NCBI RefSeq assembly: GCF_000167195.1
Contig: NZ_AADV02000010.1
Coordinates: forward strand, 1 to 45,810
DNA length: 45,810 nucleotides
From: Crocosphaera watsonii WH 8501
GTDB lineage: Bacteria; Cyanobacteriota; Cyanobacteriia; Cyanobacteriales; Microcystaceae
Direction: 5' to 3'
The notes beneath the pieces were generated by a model. The model saw nothing but the letters and a program-made list of their open reading frames with translations, did no database searches and was not told the DNA's origin. This document shows positions 37,297 to 45,765 of this stretch, in pieces (the stretch's first letter is position 1; each line of letters starts with the position of its first letter). Position numbers and translations under genes: made by a program.

Positions 37297-37572
37297 ATGT
37301 CTATGTTTAAAGAAGAAAACCCCTTAAAAGGAGAAGCTTTGATTAAAGAAGTTTGTCGTCGTATTCGAGTTGCCAGAAGCTACTGGGATGCTCATAATAA
37401 TAGAGCTTGTCGACGAGAAAGAGAAAAGGCATTACTATTATATAATCGTTTAAGTAAACAAGAAAAAGAAAAAATACCCCAAGTGTTGAGAGTTTGGCTG
37501 CGTTATCGGAGTGAAAAGTATTTTGGCTCTCATCAAACCCCACCACGAAAAAAGAAGAAGAAGAGAAAATGA
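37297..37572 (+). CDS. Small basic conserved protein, unknown
   Basis: The 91-residue protein is rich in Lys and Arg, largely helical ([20 protein letters not shown]), and ends in a run of lysines ([10 protein letters not shown]). It is divergent from mnmE, 26 bp apart, so the two share a promoter region. A strong palindrome follows. RNA or DNA binding is possible from charge alone. Confidence 0.6.
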   Translation: MSMFKEENPLKGEALIKEVCRRIRVARSYWDAHNNRACRREREKALLLYNRLSKQEKEKIPQVLRVWLRYRSEKYFGSHQTPPRKKKKKRK

Positions 37573-37592
37573 GGCAATAAGTATTAAAAATA

Positions 37593-37636
37593 AAAAAGCT
37601 TGTAGTGAAGGCTTAAGCCTTCACTACAAGCTTTTT
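37593..37636. terminator. Perfect 44-bp palindrome, bidirectional terminator-like
   Basis: Two 22-base arms (AAAAAGCTTGTAGTGAAGGC then TT, mirrored) are exactly complementary with no loop bases. The A-run and T-run at the ends would give terminator form in both directions. It lies after the basic protein gene, with the next minus-strand gene ending at 37738, and belongs to a GTAGTGAAGG-type repeat class. Confidence 0.75.
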
Positions 37637-37737
37637 CTGTCCTAAAGGACTTACTACAGACATAGGTTAATTTGTGTTTATCTAGTCCATGATAAAATAA
37701 TAATATATAATACTTTAATTCCAATTTTATTGATAAA

Positions 37738-37998
37738 TTAATTAATAAAACTAACAGGATAATAAATCCATTGTTGATTTTCCTTGTTTAATTTTCCTTG
37801 TATAAATTTTGCTCCTTTTAAGTCTTTTAAACAGTAGTTTATCATAGAAATAGGACGATTTAAGCGAGCGCTCAATATTTTTGCAGTTATCCCTTCAGGA
37901 TGGGTTGAGACTAAGTTCATAACTCTCTCTTTTGTTGTGAGACCGGGGGTTGAAGAAATAATAGTAAATGACAAGGTTAAGTCTACTAATTTGTTCAA
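37738..37998 (-). CDS. Small winged-helix-like protein
   Basis: The 86-residue protein has TTKERVMNLVSTHPEGITAK followed by LSARLNRPISMINYCLKDLK, a helix-turn-helix arrangement, and a final beta-like WIYYPVSF. It looks like a small winged-helix DNA-binding protein. The start is TTG at 37998; an internal ATG lies before NLVSTHPEG. No partner gene is evident. Confidence 0.55.
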   Translation of the reverse strand: MNKLVDLTLSFTIISSTPGLTTKERVMNLVSTHPEGITAKILSARLNRPISMINYCLKDLKGAKFIQGKLNKENQQWIYYPVSFIN

Positions 37999-38132
37999 AT
38001 AGTACAGTTTCTATGACATCTAAAATTTTCACAATGTTCCAAATTAATTAATTAATGAACAGGGATAAATAATCAACAACTTCATGATAGACTAAGATAA
38101 ACTTATTTTTGTTCCTGGCATGAATTACAAAA

Positions 38133-38531
38133 TCAATAGTGTTGACCAATACCTTTAATACTTAGTCGATAATCACAGTTTGCTTGTTTTAAAATCCACT
38201 TAACATAGGTATTACTATTAGGGCCGGGAAAGTATCGATAAGAGTAATTATAAGGATAAATAATCGGACTATTTTCAATAGTTTCAGCTAGTTTATTCCC
38301 TAAAGTATCTGTCCAGATAGTTTCGCACCAACTTGCCCCATTACCAACCCCATTTTCAGAGGGCATTAAATTTTTATGTAAGTGACCCCAACTATCTTGA
38401 GAAAGAGACTGAGTTTGCCAAACTTCCCATCGATCTTTTTGCTTTCCTCTGATAATAACATACCAGTAATGAACGGCAATAAAACCAATAAAAGGTATTT
38501 TAGCGGCTCGTAGTTCAACAACTGTTTCCAT
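38133..38531 (-). CDS. DUF3750-like protein
   Basis: The 132-residue protein contains FIAVHYWYVIIRGKQKDRWE, then SPIIYPYNYSYRYFPGPNSN and TYVKWILKQ. The FPGPNSNT-x-V-xWI pattern matches the DUF3750 group, whose function is not known. No signal peptide or membrane span is obvious. It is divergent from ssb. Confidence 0.6.
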   Translation of the reverse strand: METVVELRAAKIPFIGFIAVHYWYVIIRGKQKDRWEVWQTQSLSQDSWGHLHKNLMPSENGVGNGASWCETIWTDTLGNKLAETIENSPIIYPYNYSYRYFPGPNSNTYVKWILKQANCDYRLSIKGIGQHY

Positions 38532-38678
38532 AGTCTTTTGAGGGTGAAAGGTTAAAGATACGTTATTAATTAGAATATCATCTTTTCCATAATAATATCC
38601 CGATATTCCCTGTGTTACTCAACCTTTGTTAATGATATAATAGAGATACTGGTAACCAATAAAGTTGAGCAAAGATTT

Positions 38679-39050
38679 ATGAGCTTAAATGTTGTTAATT
38701 TAGTGGGACGTGTCGGCTTTGATCCCGAAGTCAGATATTTTGAATCAGGAAAAGTAAAATGTACTTTTACCTTAGCAGTTAATCGTCGTTCTCGTAATAG
38801 TGATGAGCCGGACTGGTTTAATTTAGAGATGTGGGATAAAACAGCAGAAGTAGCAGCTAATTATGTCAAGAAAGGTCGTTTAATTGCTGTTCAAGGTTCC
38901 TTAAAAATCGAAAAATGGACAGATAGAAACACAAATGCTGAACGTTCTAAACCTGTTATTAATGTTTCTCGTTTAGATTTATTGGGTTCTAAAAGAGATA
39001 ATGAGCCTGGTTTAGTCAGTGGTTATTCAGGAGGAAACGATGAGTTTTAA
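38679..39050 (+). CDS. ssb: Single-stranded DNA-binding protein
   Basis: The 123-residue protein has an OB-fold: MSLNVVNLVGRVGFDPEVRY, WFNLEMWDKTAEVAANYVKK and RLIAVQGSLKIEKW. A short tail ends in the acidic GGNDEF tip used to dock replication and repair partners. It is short for a bacterial SSB but typical of cyanobacteria. It is monocistronic; ATG 38679 is the natural start. Confidence 0.93.
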   Translation: MSLNVVNLVGRVGFDPEVRYFESGKVKCTFTLAVNRRSRNSDEPDWFNLEMWDKTAEVAANYVKKGRLIAVQGSLKIEKWTDRNTNAERSKPVINVSRLDLLGSKRDNEPGLVSGYSGGNDEF

Positions 39051-39163
39051 TGGATAAAAAATATCTGAATTTTCTAACTATCTAAAACAAAGTAAATAGT
39101 ATAAATAAGACTCATATTTTCAAAAATTTTATTTATACTATTTCATAATAGATGGTTAATGTT

Positions 39164-39189
39164 GGTGTATTATCCTAAGCTAATACACC
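39164..39189 (+). terminator. Hairpin after ssb
   Basis: GGTGTATTA and TAATACACC form a 9-bp stem about 115 bp after the ssb stop. It could be a late terminator or a dispersed repeat; the rest of 39051-39247 shows nothing else. Confidence 0.45.
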
Positions 39190-39247
39190 CTACAATTATC
39201 TTAAAATTTACTGTATTTATTGAATAATTTACTAATTTTTATTTTCT

Positions 39248-40558
39248 ATGAGACATCTAAATACTGGAGAAAATCTCCAAAATGGACGTTATACAATTAA
39301 TTCTATTTTAGGTGCTGGTGGTTTTGGGATTACTTATCTAGCAACAGAAAACCCATCAAATGAGCAAATAGCTATTAAAACATTAAATGCAACAGTACAA
39401 GGAAAAGACAACTTTCTCGATTTACAAAATAAGTTTATTAAAGAAGCTTTTTTATTAGCAAAATGTAGTCACCCTCATATTGTTAGCGTTCATAATGTAT
39501 TTGAGAAGGATGGATTTTGGTATATGGTCATGGAATATATCAAAGGGGATGATTTAGCGGTTTACTTACAAAAAAACGGTGTGTTTAATGAAGCGAGTTC
39601 TTTACCAATTATTCAACAAATAGGAGAAGCATTAAGTTATATTCATTCTCAAGGTTTTTTGCATCGAGATGTGAAACCCAATAATATTTTATTGTCTATA
39701 AATACTGTTAAATTAATTGATTTTGGTATAGCGAGGGAGTTTACCGCAGGAGAAACCAAAACCCATACTAATTATAGAAAGGATGGTTATTCGCCTCCTG
39801 AGCAATACGAAGAACGAGCAAAAAGAGGCATTTATACAGATGTTTATGCTTTAGCAGCAACCTTATATAACTTATTAACCGATGAGGTTCCTCTTCCTGC
39901 ACAGTTTCGTAGTTATGCTACTTTACCTCCTCCCCAACAGTTTAATAATAAAATAAGCGATCGCGTTAATAATGCTATTCTTAAAGGGATGGAATTAAAA
40001 CCCGAAAGTCGTCCGCAAACCATTCAAGAATTTTTATATTTATTATTACCTAAACCTGTACAAATACCTCAACCCAAAAAGGATGATTTATCATCAGATA
40101 GGGGTGTAGATTATAGTAAGTTAAGAGACTTATTAAAAGCAGGAAAATGGGAAGAAGCAGATATATGTACGGTGGGAGTGATCTATAAAGCAACAAATCG
40201 CAAAGGTGTGAACGCTAGATGGCATAAGGATATAGATAACCTGCCCTGTACTGATTTACGCACCATCAATCAGCTTTGGTTAGACTATAGTGGGGGTAAG
40301 TTTGGCTTTTCTGTCCAAAAGGAAATTTACCACCGTTTAGGAGGCACAAGACACTATAACGAGGAAATATGGATAGCCTTCGGTGATGCGGTAGGATGGT
40401 GTAAAGGAGGAAGTTGGTTGTGGCACGATCATATTACATATAATACATCAGCACCAGTGGGACACCTTCCGAGTTTTAGATTTTTTTTCTATTTTATAGT
40501 CGAAGTAGGTGGTGATGGAGGTTTTATCACATCTCTTCTCTCGCGTGAAGACTTGTAA
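39248..40558 (+). CDS. Ser/Thr protein kinase fused to a GUN4 domain
   Basis: The 436-residue protein has a complete Hanks-type kinase: glycine loop GAGGFGITY (22-30), Lys44 in IAIKTL, HRDVKPNN (139-146) and DFGIAR (158-163). A proline-rich linker follows (about 268-280), then a GUN4 domain at about 288-410 (KLRDLLKAGKWEEAD, LPCTDLRTINQLWLDYSGGK, SAPVGHLPS). GUN4 binds porphyrins and stimulates Mg-chelatase. The fusion suggests a kinase whose activity or target recognition responds to tetrapyrrole level. A repeat-rich gap follows. Confidence 0.9.
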   Translation: MRHLNTGENLQNGRYTINSILGAGGFGITYLATENPSNEQIAIKTLNATVQGKDNFLDLQNKFIKEAFLLAKCSHPHIVSVHNVFEKDGFWYMVMEYIKGDDLAVYLQKNGVFNEASSLPIIQQIGEALSYIHSQGFLHRDVKPNNILLSINTVKLIDFGIAREFTAGETKTHTNYRKDGYSPPEQYEERAKRGIYTDVYALAATLYNLLTDEVPLPAQFRSYATLPPPQQFNNKISDRVNNAILKGMELKPESRPQTIQEFLYLLLPKPVQIPQPKKDDLSSDRGVDYSKLRDLLKAGKWEEADICTVGVIYKATNRKGVNARWHKDIDNLPCTDLRTINQLWLDYSGGKFGFSVQKEIYHRLGGTRHYNEEIWIAFGDAVGWCKGGSWLWHDHITYNTSAPVGHLPSFRFFFYFIVEVGGDGGFITSLLSREDL

Positions 40559-40705
40559 AGTTTAGCATATAAGGCTTGTAGATGAATTTTAAGAATATAT
40601 GTTTGTAGGGGCATAATATTATTATCGAAAATAGTTGGGTCTAAAACCCCGCCTTTTAAGGCGCATAGTTTTTGAAGCGGAGCATAAATCTCTGTTTCAA
40701 AAACA
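40559..40705. repeat. Two hairpins in the gap after the kinase-GUN4 gene
   Basis: CGCCTTTTAAGGCG (40650-40663) and GTTTTTGAA/TTCAAAAAC (40668-40676 with 40696-40704) lie back to back. They would end the kinase transcript. The stretch before them shows nothing. Confidence 0.5.
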
Positions 40706-40738
40706 ACTTCTGACTTCTGACTTCTGACTTCTGACTTC
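40706..40738. repeat. Heptanucleotide tandem repeat (STRR-like)
   Basis: The unit ACTTCTG repeats about 4.7 times without error. Heptameric short tandem repeats of this kind (STRR) are known from cyanobacterial genomes. No CRISPR-like spacing is present. Confidence 0.8.
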
Positions 40739-40853
40739 GTTAAGCCCATCATTTTATGTGTTGTCTATCAGGGGTTAATTCTGATTAATATTTGATCGTG
40801 TTGTATAATAATAGTATTTAGAATCATTTGTTTATATAATTTTATTAATTATA

Positions 40854-41096
40854 ATGAAAAACATTAAATTGGATGAGTTAACAAAAGAAGCTTTATTAAC
40901 ACAAAAAGAACCTATCTCTATCGAGCATAACGGAAAATTTGTAGGCTATTATTATCCTGCTATTGATCATGATAAAGTTAAAGTAGCTAAAGAAAAATTA
41001 GATACTATTATGGAAAAAGTATTAGCTAAGACAGGTTTAACTGAAGATGAATATCTTTCAATGTTTATGAATGTACAAGAAAACTCATACCTTTAG
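40854..41096 (+). CDS. Phd/YefM-like antitoxin
   Basis: The 80-residue protein (MKNIKLDELTKEALLTQKEP) continues ISIEHNGKFVGYYYPAIDHD, a Phd-like N-terminal DNA-binding pattern. It ends in a helix that would bind the toxin (LTEDEYLSMFM). It is immediately followed by a PIN-domain frame, so this is the antitoxin of a Phd-PIN module. The gene is open although its toxin carries a stop. Confidence 0.7.
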   Translation: MKNIKLDELTKEALLTQKEPISIEHNGKFVGYYYPAIDHDKVKVAKEKLDTIMEKVLAKTGLTEDEYLSMFMNVQENSYL

Positions 41097-41512
41097 TTGT
41101 TGATACAAATATCTTAATATCTGAACTTCTGAGAAAGCGAGGAAGAGACTTGATTAGTTCAGATTTGCTAGACTTATTTTTAGCTGAAAAGATGAGAAAT
41201 GAAGTTGAATATGCGCTAAAAAAGCGGATAAAAATTATAGTTAATAAAACAGATTTAACGGAATATTTAGGTTAATTACAGTTAGAAACATCTTTAACTT
41301 TAATTAATCAGAAAATAACGACTATTCCCTTATCTTATTATCAATCTTTTGAAGAAGAAGCTAGAAAACGCATTCCCAGAGATCCTAATGACTGGGAAAC
41401 AGTTGCTTTATCTTTAGCGTTACCAGCATCCATTTGGACACAGGATTATGATTTTTTCGGGTGTGGATGTCCAACTTGGACGACTCAAACGTTATTAAGT
41501 CAACTTTCCTAA
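41075..41512 (+). pseudogene. PIN-domain toxin with internal stop
   Basis: One frame encodes PLVVDTNILISELLRKRGRD (first catalytic Asp), a middle helical part, RIPRDPNDWETVALSLALPA and IWTQDYDFFGCGCPTWTTQT (last acidic residues), ending LLSQLS. A TAA at 41273-41275 interrupts it; CAA to TAA would be enough. No ATG starts the frame near VVDTN, so the start may be lost too. PIN toxins are metal-dependent RNases, often cutting tRNA or rRNA. This copy is probably dead. Confidence 0.8.
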
Positions 41513-41563
41513 AAAAATATATTGTATAATTAAACTTAAAAGCAGCCAAAATAAAAATTAACG

Positions 41564-41788
41564 ATGAATACTAAAGAAAAAATCATAGTAGAAATCGAAG
41601 CATTACCGGAGTCTAGTTTATCTGTTGAAAGTATTCGTTATCAAATTCTCAGACATCATCAAAAAATTGCTGATGAAGAAAAGAAAGAGTCTCCTTATCA
41701 CAACTTAATTAATTATTGTAGAAAAGAAATTATGGGATTAGAAAAAAGTATCGCACAAGCAGAAAAAAGATTAAAAAGAGGTAAATAA
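41564..41788 (+). CDS. Small helical protein with DUF2281-like start
   Basis: The 74-residue protein begins MNTKEKIIVEIEALPESSLS, as in DUF2281/VapB-type antitoxins. It then diverges into a charged helix ending KSIAQAEKRLKRGK. It may be a chimera or a regulatory protein. Its TAA shares one base with the ATG of the next gene (TAATG), implying coupling. Confidence 0.55.
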   Translation: MNTKEKIIVEIEALPESSLSVESIRYQILRHHQKIADEEKKESPYHNLINYCRKEIMGLEKSIAQAEKRLKRGK

Positions 41789-42036
41789 TGCTATCTAATA
41801 TTGATGGAAAACCCTTAAAAGTAAATTCAAAACTAGCAACTTTATTATTAGAATTAGGAGAAGAATGTGAAACAGTTTTATTTTTACTCAGTCAACTAAG
41901 ACTGTCCAATCTTACCGATGATCAAAAAGGTGATATCTTAGCAGAATTAACTGGTGCAATCACTCATTTAAAAGTACATACCGAAAATCTACCTGATTTA
42001 ATTGGAGATGAAATTTTAACCTTACCTGATGATTAA
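41788..42036 (+). CDS. Small acidic protein, unknown
   Basis: The 82-residue protein (MLSNIDGKPLKVNSKLATLL) is acidic and mostly helical, ending in DEILTLPDD. No family is recognised. It is coupled to the gene before it and lies 9 bp before the FHA-kinase gene, so the three probably form one operon. Confidence 0.55.
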   Translation: MLSNIDGKPLKVNSKLATLLLELGEECETVLFLLSQLRLSNLTDDQKGDILAELTGAITHLKVHTENLPDLIGDEILTLPDD

Positions 42037-42045
42037 AAAAGAACA

Positions 42046-43388
42046 ATGAATAAAGTAAAATTAACAATAATTGAAGGAAAGTTAAAAGGAAAAACCTTTG
42101 AATTTACAGATCGAACAACTTGTATTATAGGTCGACATCTTGACTGTTATCCCAAACTTCCTGATGATGCAGATCATAACACAATTTCTCGTTATCATTG
42201 TTTATTAGATATTAATCCCCCCGATATTCGAGTACGAGACTTTGGGAGTAAAAATGGGACTTATGTTAACAATAAAAAAATAGGACAACGAGAAGCAAAC
42301 CAAACCCCAGAAGAAGCAGCAAAAATAAAATTTCCTGAATATGATTTAAAAAGAGGAGATGAGTTAAAACTAAGTAAAACTATTTTTCAAGTCTCTATAG
42401 AAATAGAAAAGAAAATCGCTACAACTTGGAAACCTGATCCCATAGAAAACTCAAATAAATTTAACTTTTTCAACTTCTTACAAAATCTCTTAAAACGTGC
42501 GCAAACAGAAGAAAATTTAAGCAATTTAAAAGAATATTAAATTATCGAAAAAATAGGAGAAGGGGGTTTTAGTGAAGTATTTTTAGCTAGGAATAAACAG
42601 ACGGGAGAAAAGGTTGCTTTAAAAATGCTCTTACCCAAGTTGCTGCTAATGATTATGCTGTACAATCATTCCTAAGAGAAGCAGAAAATACTAAAGCTTT
42701 AAACCATCCCAATATTGTACAATTACGAGATACAGGATATGATCAAGGAACCTTTTTCTTTACCCTAGAATATTGCAATGGGGGAACAGTAGAAGACTTA
42801 ATGCAGCAACGAGGTGGTAAACTAAATATTGAGGAAGCATTCAACATTATTTATCAGGTTTTGGATGCTTTAATTTATGCTCATCATGCAGATATTCCTA
42901 ACATAAAACAAGCTGATGGAAGCATCAAACAAGGTCAAAGTTTAGTTCATCGAGATATTAAACCTGCTAACATATTTTTAGTAAAAAGTCAAGGCAAAAA
43001 TATAGTAAAATTAGCAGATTATGGATTATCAAAAGTCTTTGATTTAGCTGGTTTAAGCGGACGAACAATGACGGGAAATAAAGCAGGGACTCCCCTATTT
43101 ATGTGTCGTCAACAGGTGTTAAACTTCAAATATGTACAACCAGAAGTGGATATTTGGGCGACGGCAGCAACTCTGTATTATATGTTAACAGGATACTTTC
43201 CCCGTGACTTAAATAATAAAGATCCTTTTCTAGCTATTTTACAAGATTCTCCGGTGTCTATTCGTCAAAGAAATGTTAATATTCCTGATGTTTTAGCTAA
43301 TATTATTGATCTTGCTTTACAGGATAATCCTGAATTACATTTTAAAGAGGCAGAAACTTTTAAACAAGCATTGATTAATAACTTATGA
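42046..43388 (+). pseudogene. FHA domain-Ser/Thr kinase fusion, broken twice
   Basis: The first 164 codons encode an FHA domain (CIIGRHLDCY, ISRYHCLLDI, GSKNGTYVN), which binds phosphothreonine. After a TAA at 42538-42540 the frame continues as IIEKIGEGGFSEVFLARNKQ, the kinase glycine loop; AAA to TAA explains this stop. After CCC at 42634-42636 the frame slips, and one missing C restores PQVAANDYAVQSFLREAENT. The rest is a full kinase: LVHRDIKPANIF, LADYGLSK (DYG for DFG) and a PEVDIWATAATLYYMLTG helix. The intact protein would have about 447 residues. Two independent lesions suggest true decay. Confidence 0.85.
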
Positions 43389-43426
43389 TTTGTTATTATA
43401 TTATCTATTATGCTTAGGAAGTTACT

Positions 43427-43505
43427 GAGATTCCTCGTTCCTCGGAATGACAATTATTCATTGTTAATTGTTAAAGAGATTCCTCGTTCTTCGGAATGAC
43501 AATTA
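43427..43505. repeat. Two direct copies of a 30-bp repeat
   Basis: GAGATTCCTCGTT plus CGGAATGACAATTA occurs at 43427-43456 and 43476-43505 with one difference. Period is 49 bp. It lies between the kinase pseudogene and the 3' end of rnpB. Confidence 0.6.
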
Positions 43506-43533
43506 AAAATTTGATAGAATGATTAAAAGAAAA

Positions 43534-43884
43534 GAGTTGGACATAAGCCGGATTCTGTTCAATGGAGAGTTATCTATCTGGGACGTATGTTACCAAACGC
43601 CTCATGCGGTACACCTAAAACGGGACAGGAAAAAGACCAACCTTTTGCCCCTCCGACCTTGCTCCCAACCGGGGTTTACCGAGCCAGTACCTCACGATAC
43701 TGCTGGTGCGCTCTTACCGACACCTTTGCACCCTTACCTACGTTGCCATAGGCGGTATTTTTCTGTGGCACTATCCTCACGCTCACGCGCACTGGGAATT
43801 ATCCAGCAAGTCTGATCTTTCGGGAGTCCGGACTTTCCTCGAATGGGTTAAAATGACCCATGCGCAACTCTCGCGCCAACTCTT
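43534..43884 (-). ncRNA. rnpB: RNase P RNA
   Basis: On the minus strand the transcript starts AGAGTTGGCGCGAG and ends ...GGCTTATGTCCAACTCT, so the two ends pair as helix P1. The bacterial type A signatures are visible: GAGGAAAGTCCGGACTCCCG near the 5' end (CRI region), CAGTGCGCGTGAGCGTGAGG, and near the 3' end AGAATCCGGCTTATG. About 351 nt. With the RnpA protein it cuts 5' leaders from pre-tRNAs. Open frames on the plus strand here are incidental. Confidence 0.95.
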
Positions 43885-43889
43885 TTCTA

Positions 43890-43895
43890 ATTCTA
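43890..43895 (-). promoter_or_regulatory. Candidate -10 box of rnpB
   Basis: TAGAAT on the minus strand ends six bases before the predicted RNA 5' end. No good -35 box was seen. Confidence 0.5.
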
Positions 43896-43919
43896 TCTTA
43901 ATTGTTGCGCCTTGGACTC

Positions 43920-43984
43920 CCGTTGAGCGCGTAGCTTAACGGCGAGACGGGGCTGTGGGCGGAACCACTTCCGCCCACAGCCCC
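43920..43984. repeat. Two GC-rich hairpins upstream of rnpB
   Basis: CCGTTGAGC/GCTTAACGG (43920-43942) and a perfect 16-bp stem with a 4-base loop (GGGGCTGTGGGCGGAA at 43949-43964 with its complement at 43969-43984). These belong to the class of GC-rich palindromes seen at 3411 and 19838. Confidence 0.65.
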
Positions 43985-44095
43985 TCATGAATAGCAACCA
44001 ATAAATAAACCAACCAACGGGAGACGATTTACACGGTTTTAAATATCGTGTAGATTATGATAAGCTAATAAAAGCATGATTACGGGGTCGAGAAA

Positions 44096-44890
44096 TTGCT
44101 AACCTTAACTTACGAGTACAAGCTCATTCCAGACAGGCAGCAAATTGAGGTCATAGAACACACCTTAAACGTTTGCCGTTTCGTCTGGAATCATGCTTTG
44201 CGTGAGCGTAAGGATTGGTTAAACTCTAGAAAATCTCCTGTACAGCAATGCTCTTCTTAGCAAGAGTATATTATACCTCCAGATACTCCTTATCCTAGCT
44301 ACCACAATCAAGCCTTAGCCCTAACAAAAGCTAAGAAAAATAACGAGCTTCTTAAGTCAGTTAACGCCCAAGTTCTACAGCAAGTTCTTAGAGCTTTAGA
44401 CAGGGCTTTTGATGATATGAAGTCGAAAAACTTTGGCTTTCCTCGTTTTAAGAATAGGTATAGAATGCGGTCTTTTGTTTACCCTCAGATGCTAAAAGAT
44501 TGTCTCAAGGGTAATCAGATTAAGTTACCGCAGATAGGGTGGATAAAGTTTCGAAAATCTAGAAAGATACCTGATGGTTTTGAGATAAAACAAGCTCGTA
44601 TTGTTAGGAAGGCATCGGGCTACTTTGTGATGCTCTCCATGCAATTAGATGTCAATATTCCATCCCCCCTAACCCCCCTTATGAAGGGGGGAATGAAAGG
44701 GGGGATTGGACACCCATTAGGTATTGACTTAGGTTTAGATAAATTCTTAGTTACTTCAGATGGAGAACTTGTTGATAGACCTCGCTTCTTAAACCGACTA
44801 CAACGCAAGCGGAAGTTGCTGCAACGTAGATTAAGGAATAAGAAAAAAGGCTCTAATAATAGACACAAGTTAAACCTAAAGATAGCTAGA
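44096..44890 (+). pseudogene. tnpB: TnpB-family gene, truncated by an IS and with an internal stop
   Basis: From TTG 44096 the frame reads LLTLTYEYKLIPDRQQIEVI and VCRFVWNHALRERKDWL, the OrfB N-terminus. It has a TAG at 44258-44260 and then continues to NFGFPRFKNR, RuvC-I GIDLGLDKFLV and KLNLKIAR at 44890, where an IS1634-type end cuts it. RuvC-II, the zinc finger and RuvC-III are missing. A 45-bp palindromic repeat (44662-44706) is inserted in frame just before RuvC-I. Three independent events have hit this gene. Confidence 0.88.
44662..44706. repeat. 45-bp GATCCCCCC-type palindrome inside tnpB
   Basis: ATCCCCCCT/AGGGGGGAT arms with internal CCCCCC/GGGGGG runs match the MITE cores at 2152-2198 and 29912-29966. 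Its length is exactly 15 codons, and it is read as SPLTPLMKGGMKGGI without a stop. Confidence 0.85.
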
Positions 44891-45765
44891 TCCCAGATTC
44901 CGCACTTCAAAAAGTAGCATTAAATACTACAAGCCTGGGGTTAATAATTAAGTATAATTGCTTAAGCTCTTGAAGACAAAAAAGTGGGATAATTGCTTAA
45001 GTTGTTTCCTCTGTAAAAAAAGAGCGAAAAATGTCTTATTTAGAAGAAATACAAGTTAAAAATTTAGACCATTTAGGGATAGTAACTGGTTTAATTGATG
45101 AAATAGGAATAGTCAAAATAATTAATAATAAATTAGGAATAGATGTTAGAGAAAAAATCTCAGCAGGTACAGTAGTTAAGTCTATTTTAATCAATGGACT
45201 AGGATTTGTTTCAAGACCTCTATCTTTATTCAGTCAGTTTTTTCAAGATAAAGCCATTGAGAAATTGTTAGGAGAAAGAATTAAACCTGATTACCTTAAT
45301 GATGATAAAATTGGGAGAGTAATGGATGAATTATATAAATATGGACTAAATGATATTTTTATTGAAGTAGTTTTAGAAGTAATTAAAAAATTTAAAATAG
45401 ACCTTAAATACTCCCATTTAGATTCCACATCATTTCATTTAGATGGAGAATATAAAAGGGAAGAAGATAAAGAGAAACAGGAAGAAGAAAAAATTATTAA
45501 AGAAAGACCAATTTTTATTAAGAAAGGATATTCTCGGGATCATAGACCAGACTTAAAACAATGTGTCTTGGATTTAATAACAAGCCAAGATGGAGATATT
45601 CCATTATTTGTGAGAGTAGGAGATGGAAATGAATCTGATAAAGCTGTATTTGGAAAAGTTTTAGTAGAATTCAAAAAGCAAATAAAGTTTGATAGTATCA
45701 TGGTTTGTGATAGTGCTTTATATGGTCAAGAAATCTCCAACTAATCCAACATTTAAAATGTACAA
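44891..45765 (+). mobile_element. IS1634-type element, left part
   Basis: The element begins with TCCCAGATTCCGCACTTC directly after the broken tnpB codon and includes a transposase from 45031. A direct repeat ATAATTGCTTAAG occurs at 44954-44966 and 44989-45001 upstream of the gene. The right end lies beyond the contig. Confidence 0.75.
45031..45744 (+). pseudogene. IS1634-family transposase, N-terminal part cut by contig end
   Basis: The 237 residues contain the DUF4277-like start (YLEEIQVKNLDHLGIVTGLI) and the first DDE Asp in YSHLDSTSFHLDGEY. KKGYSRDHRPDLKQCVLDL and VGDGNESDKAVFG follow, then VCDSALYGQE. The stop at 45742-45744 is an artefact: adding one base near 45733 lets the frame go on as NLQLIQHLK, as in relatives. 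The remaining C-terminal half is not in the window. Base-call quality clearly falls here. Confidence 0.85.

Noticed and set aside
40706-40738. Possible CRISPR array from evenly spaced short repeats
   Set aside because: The repeats are contiguous heptamers with no spacers, and no cas gene is present; it is a short tandem repeat.
40489-40752. 87-codon minus-strand frame after the kinase-GUN4 gene
   Set aside because: Much of it is a translation of the heptamer repeat (SEVRSQKSEV) and hairpins, so it is not a real protein.
43519-43939. Two open reading frames on the plus strand
   Set aside because: They run antisense through the RNase P RNA and have no protein-like features.
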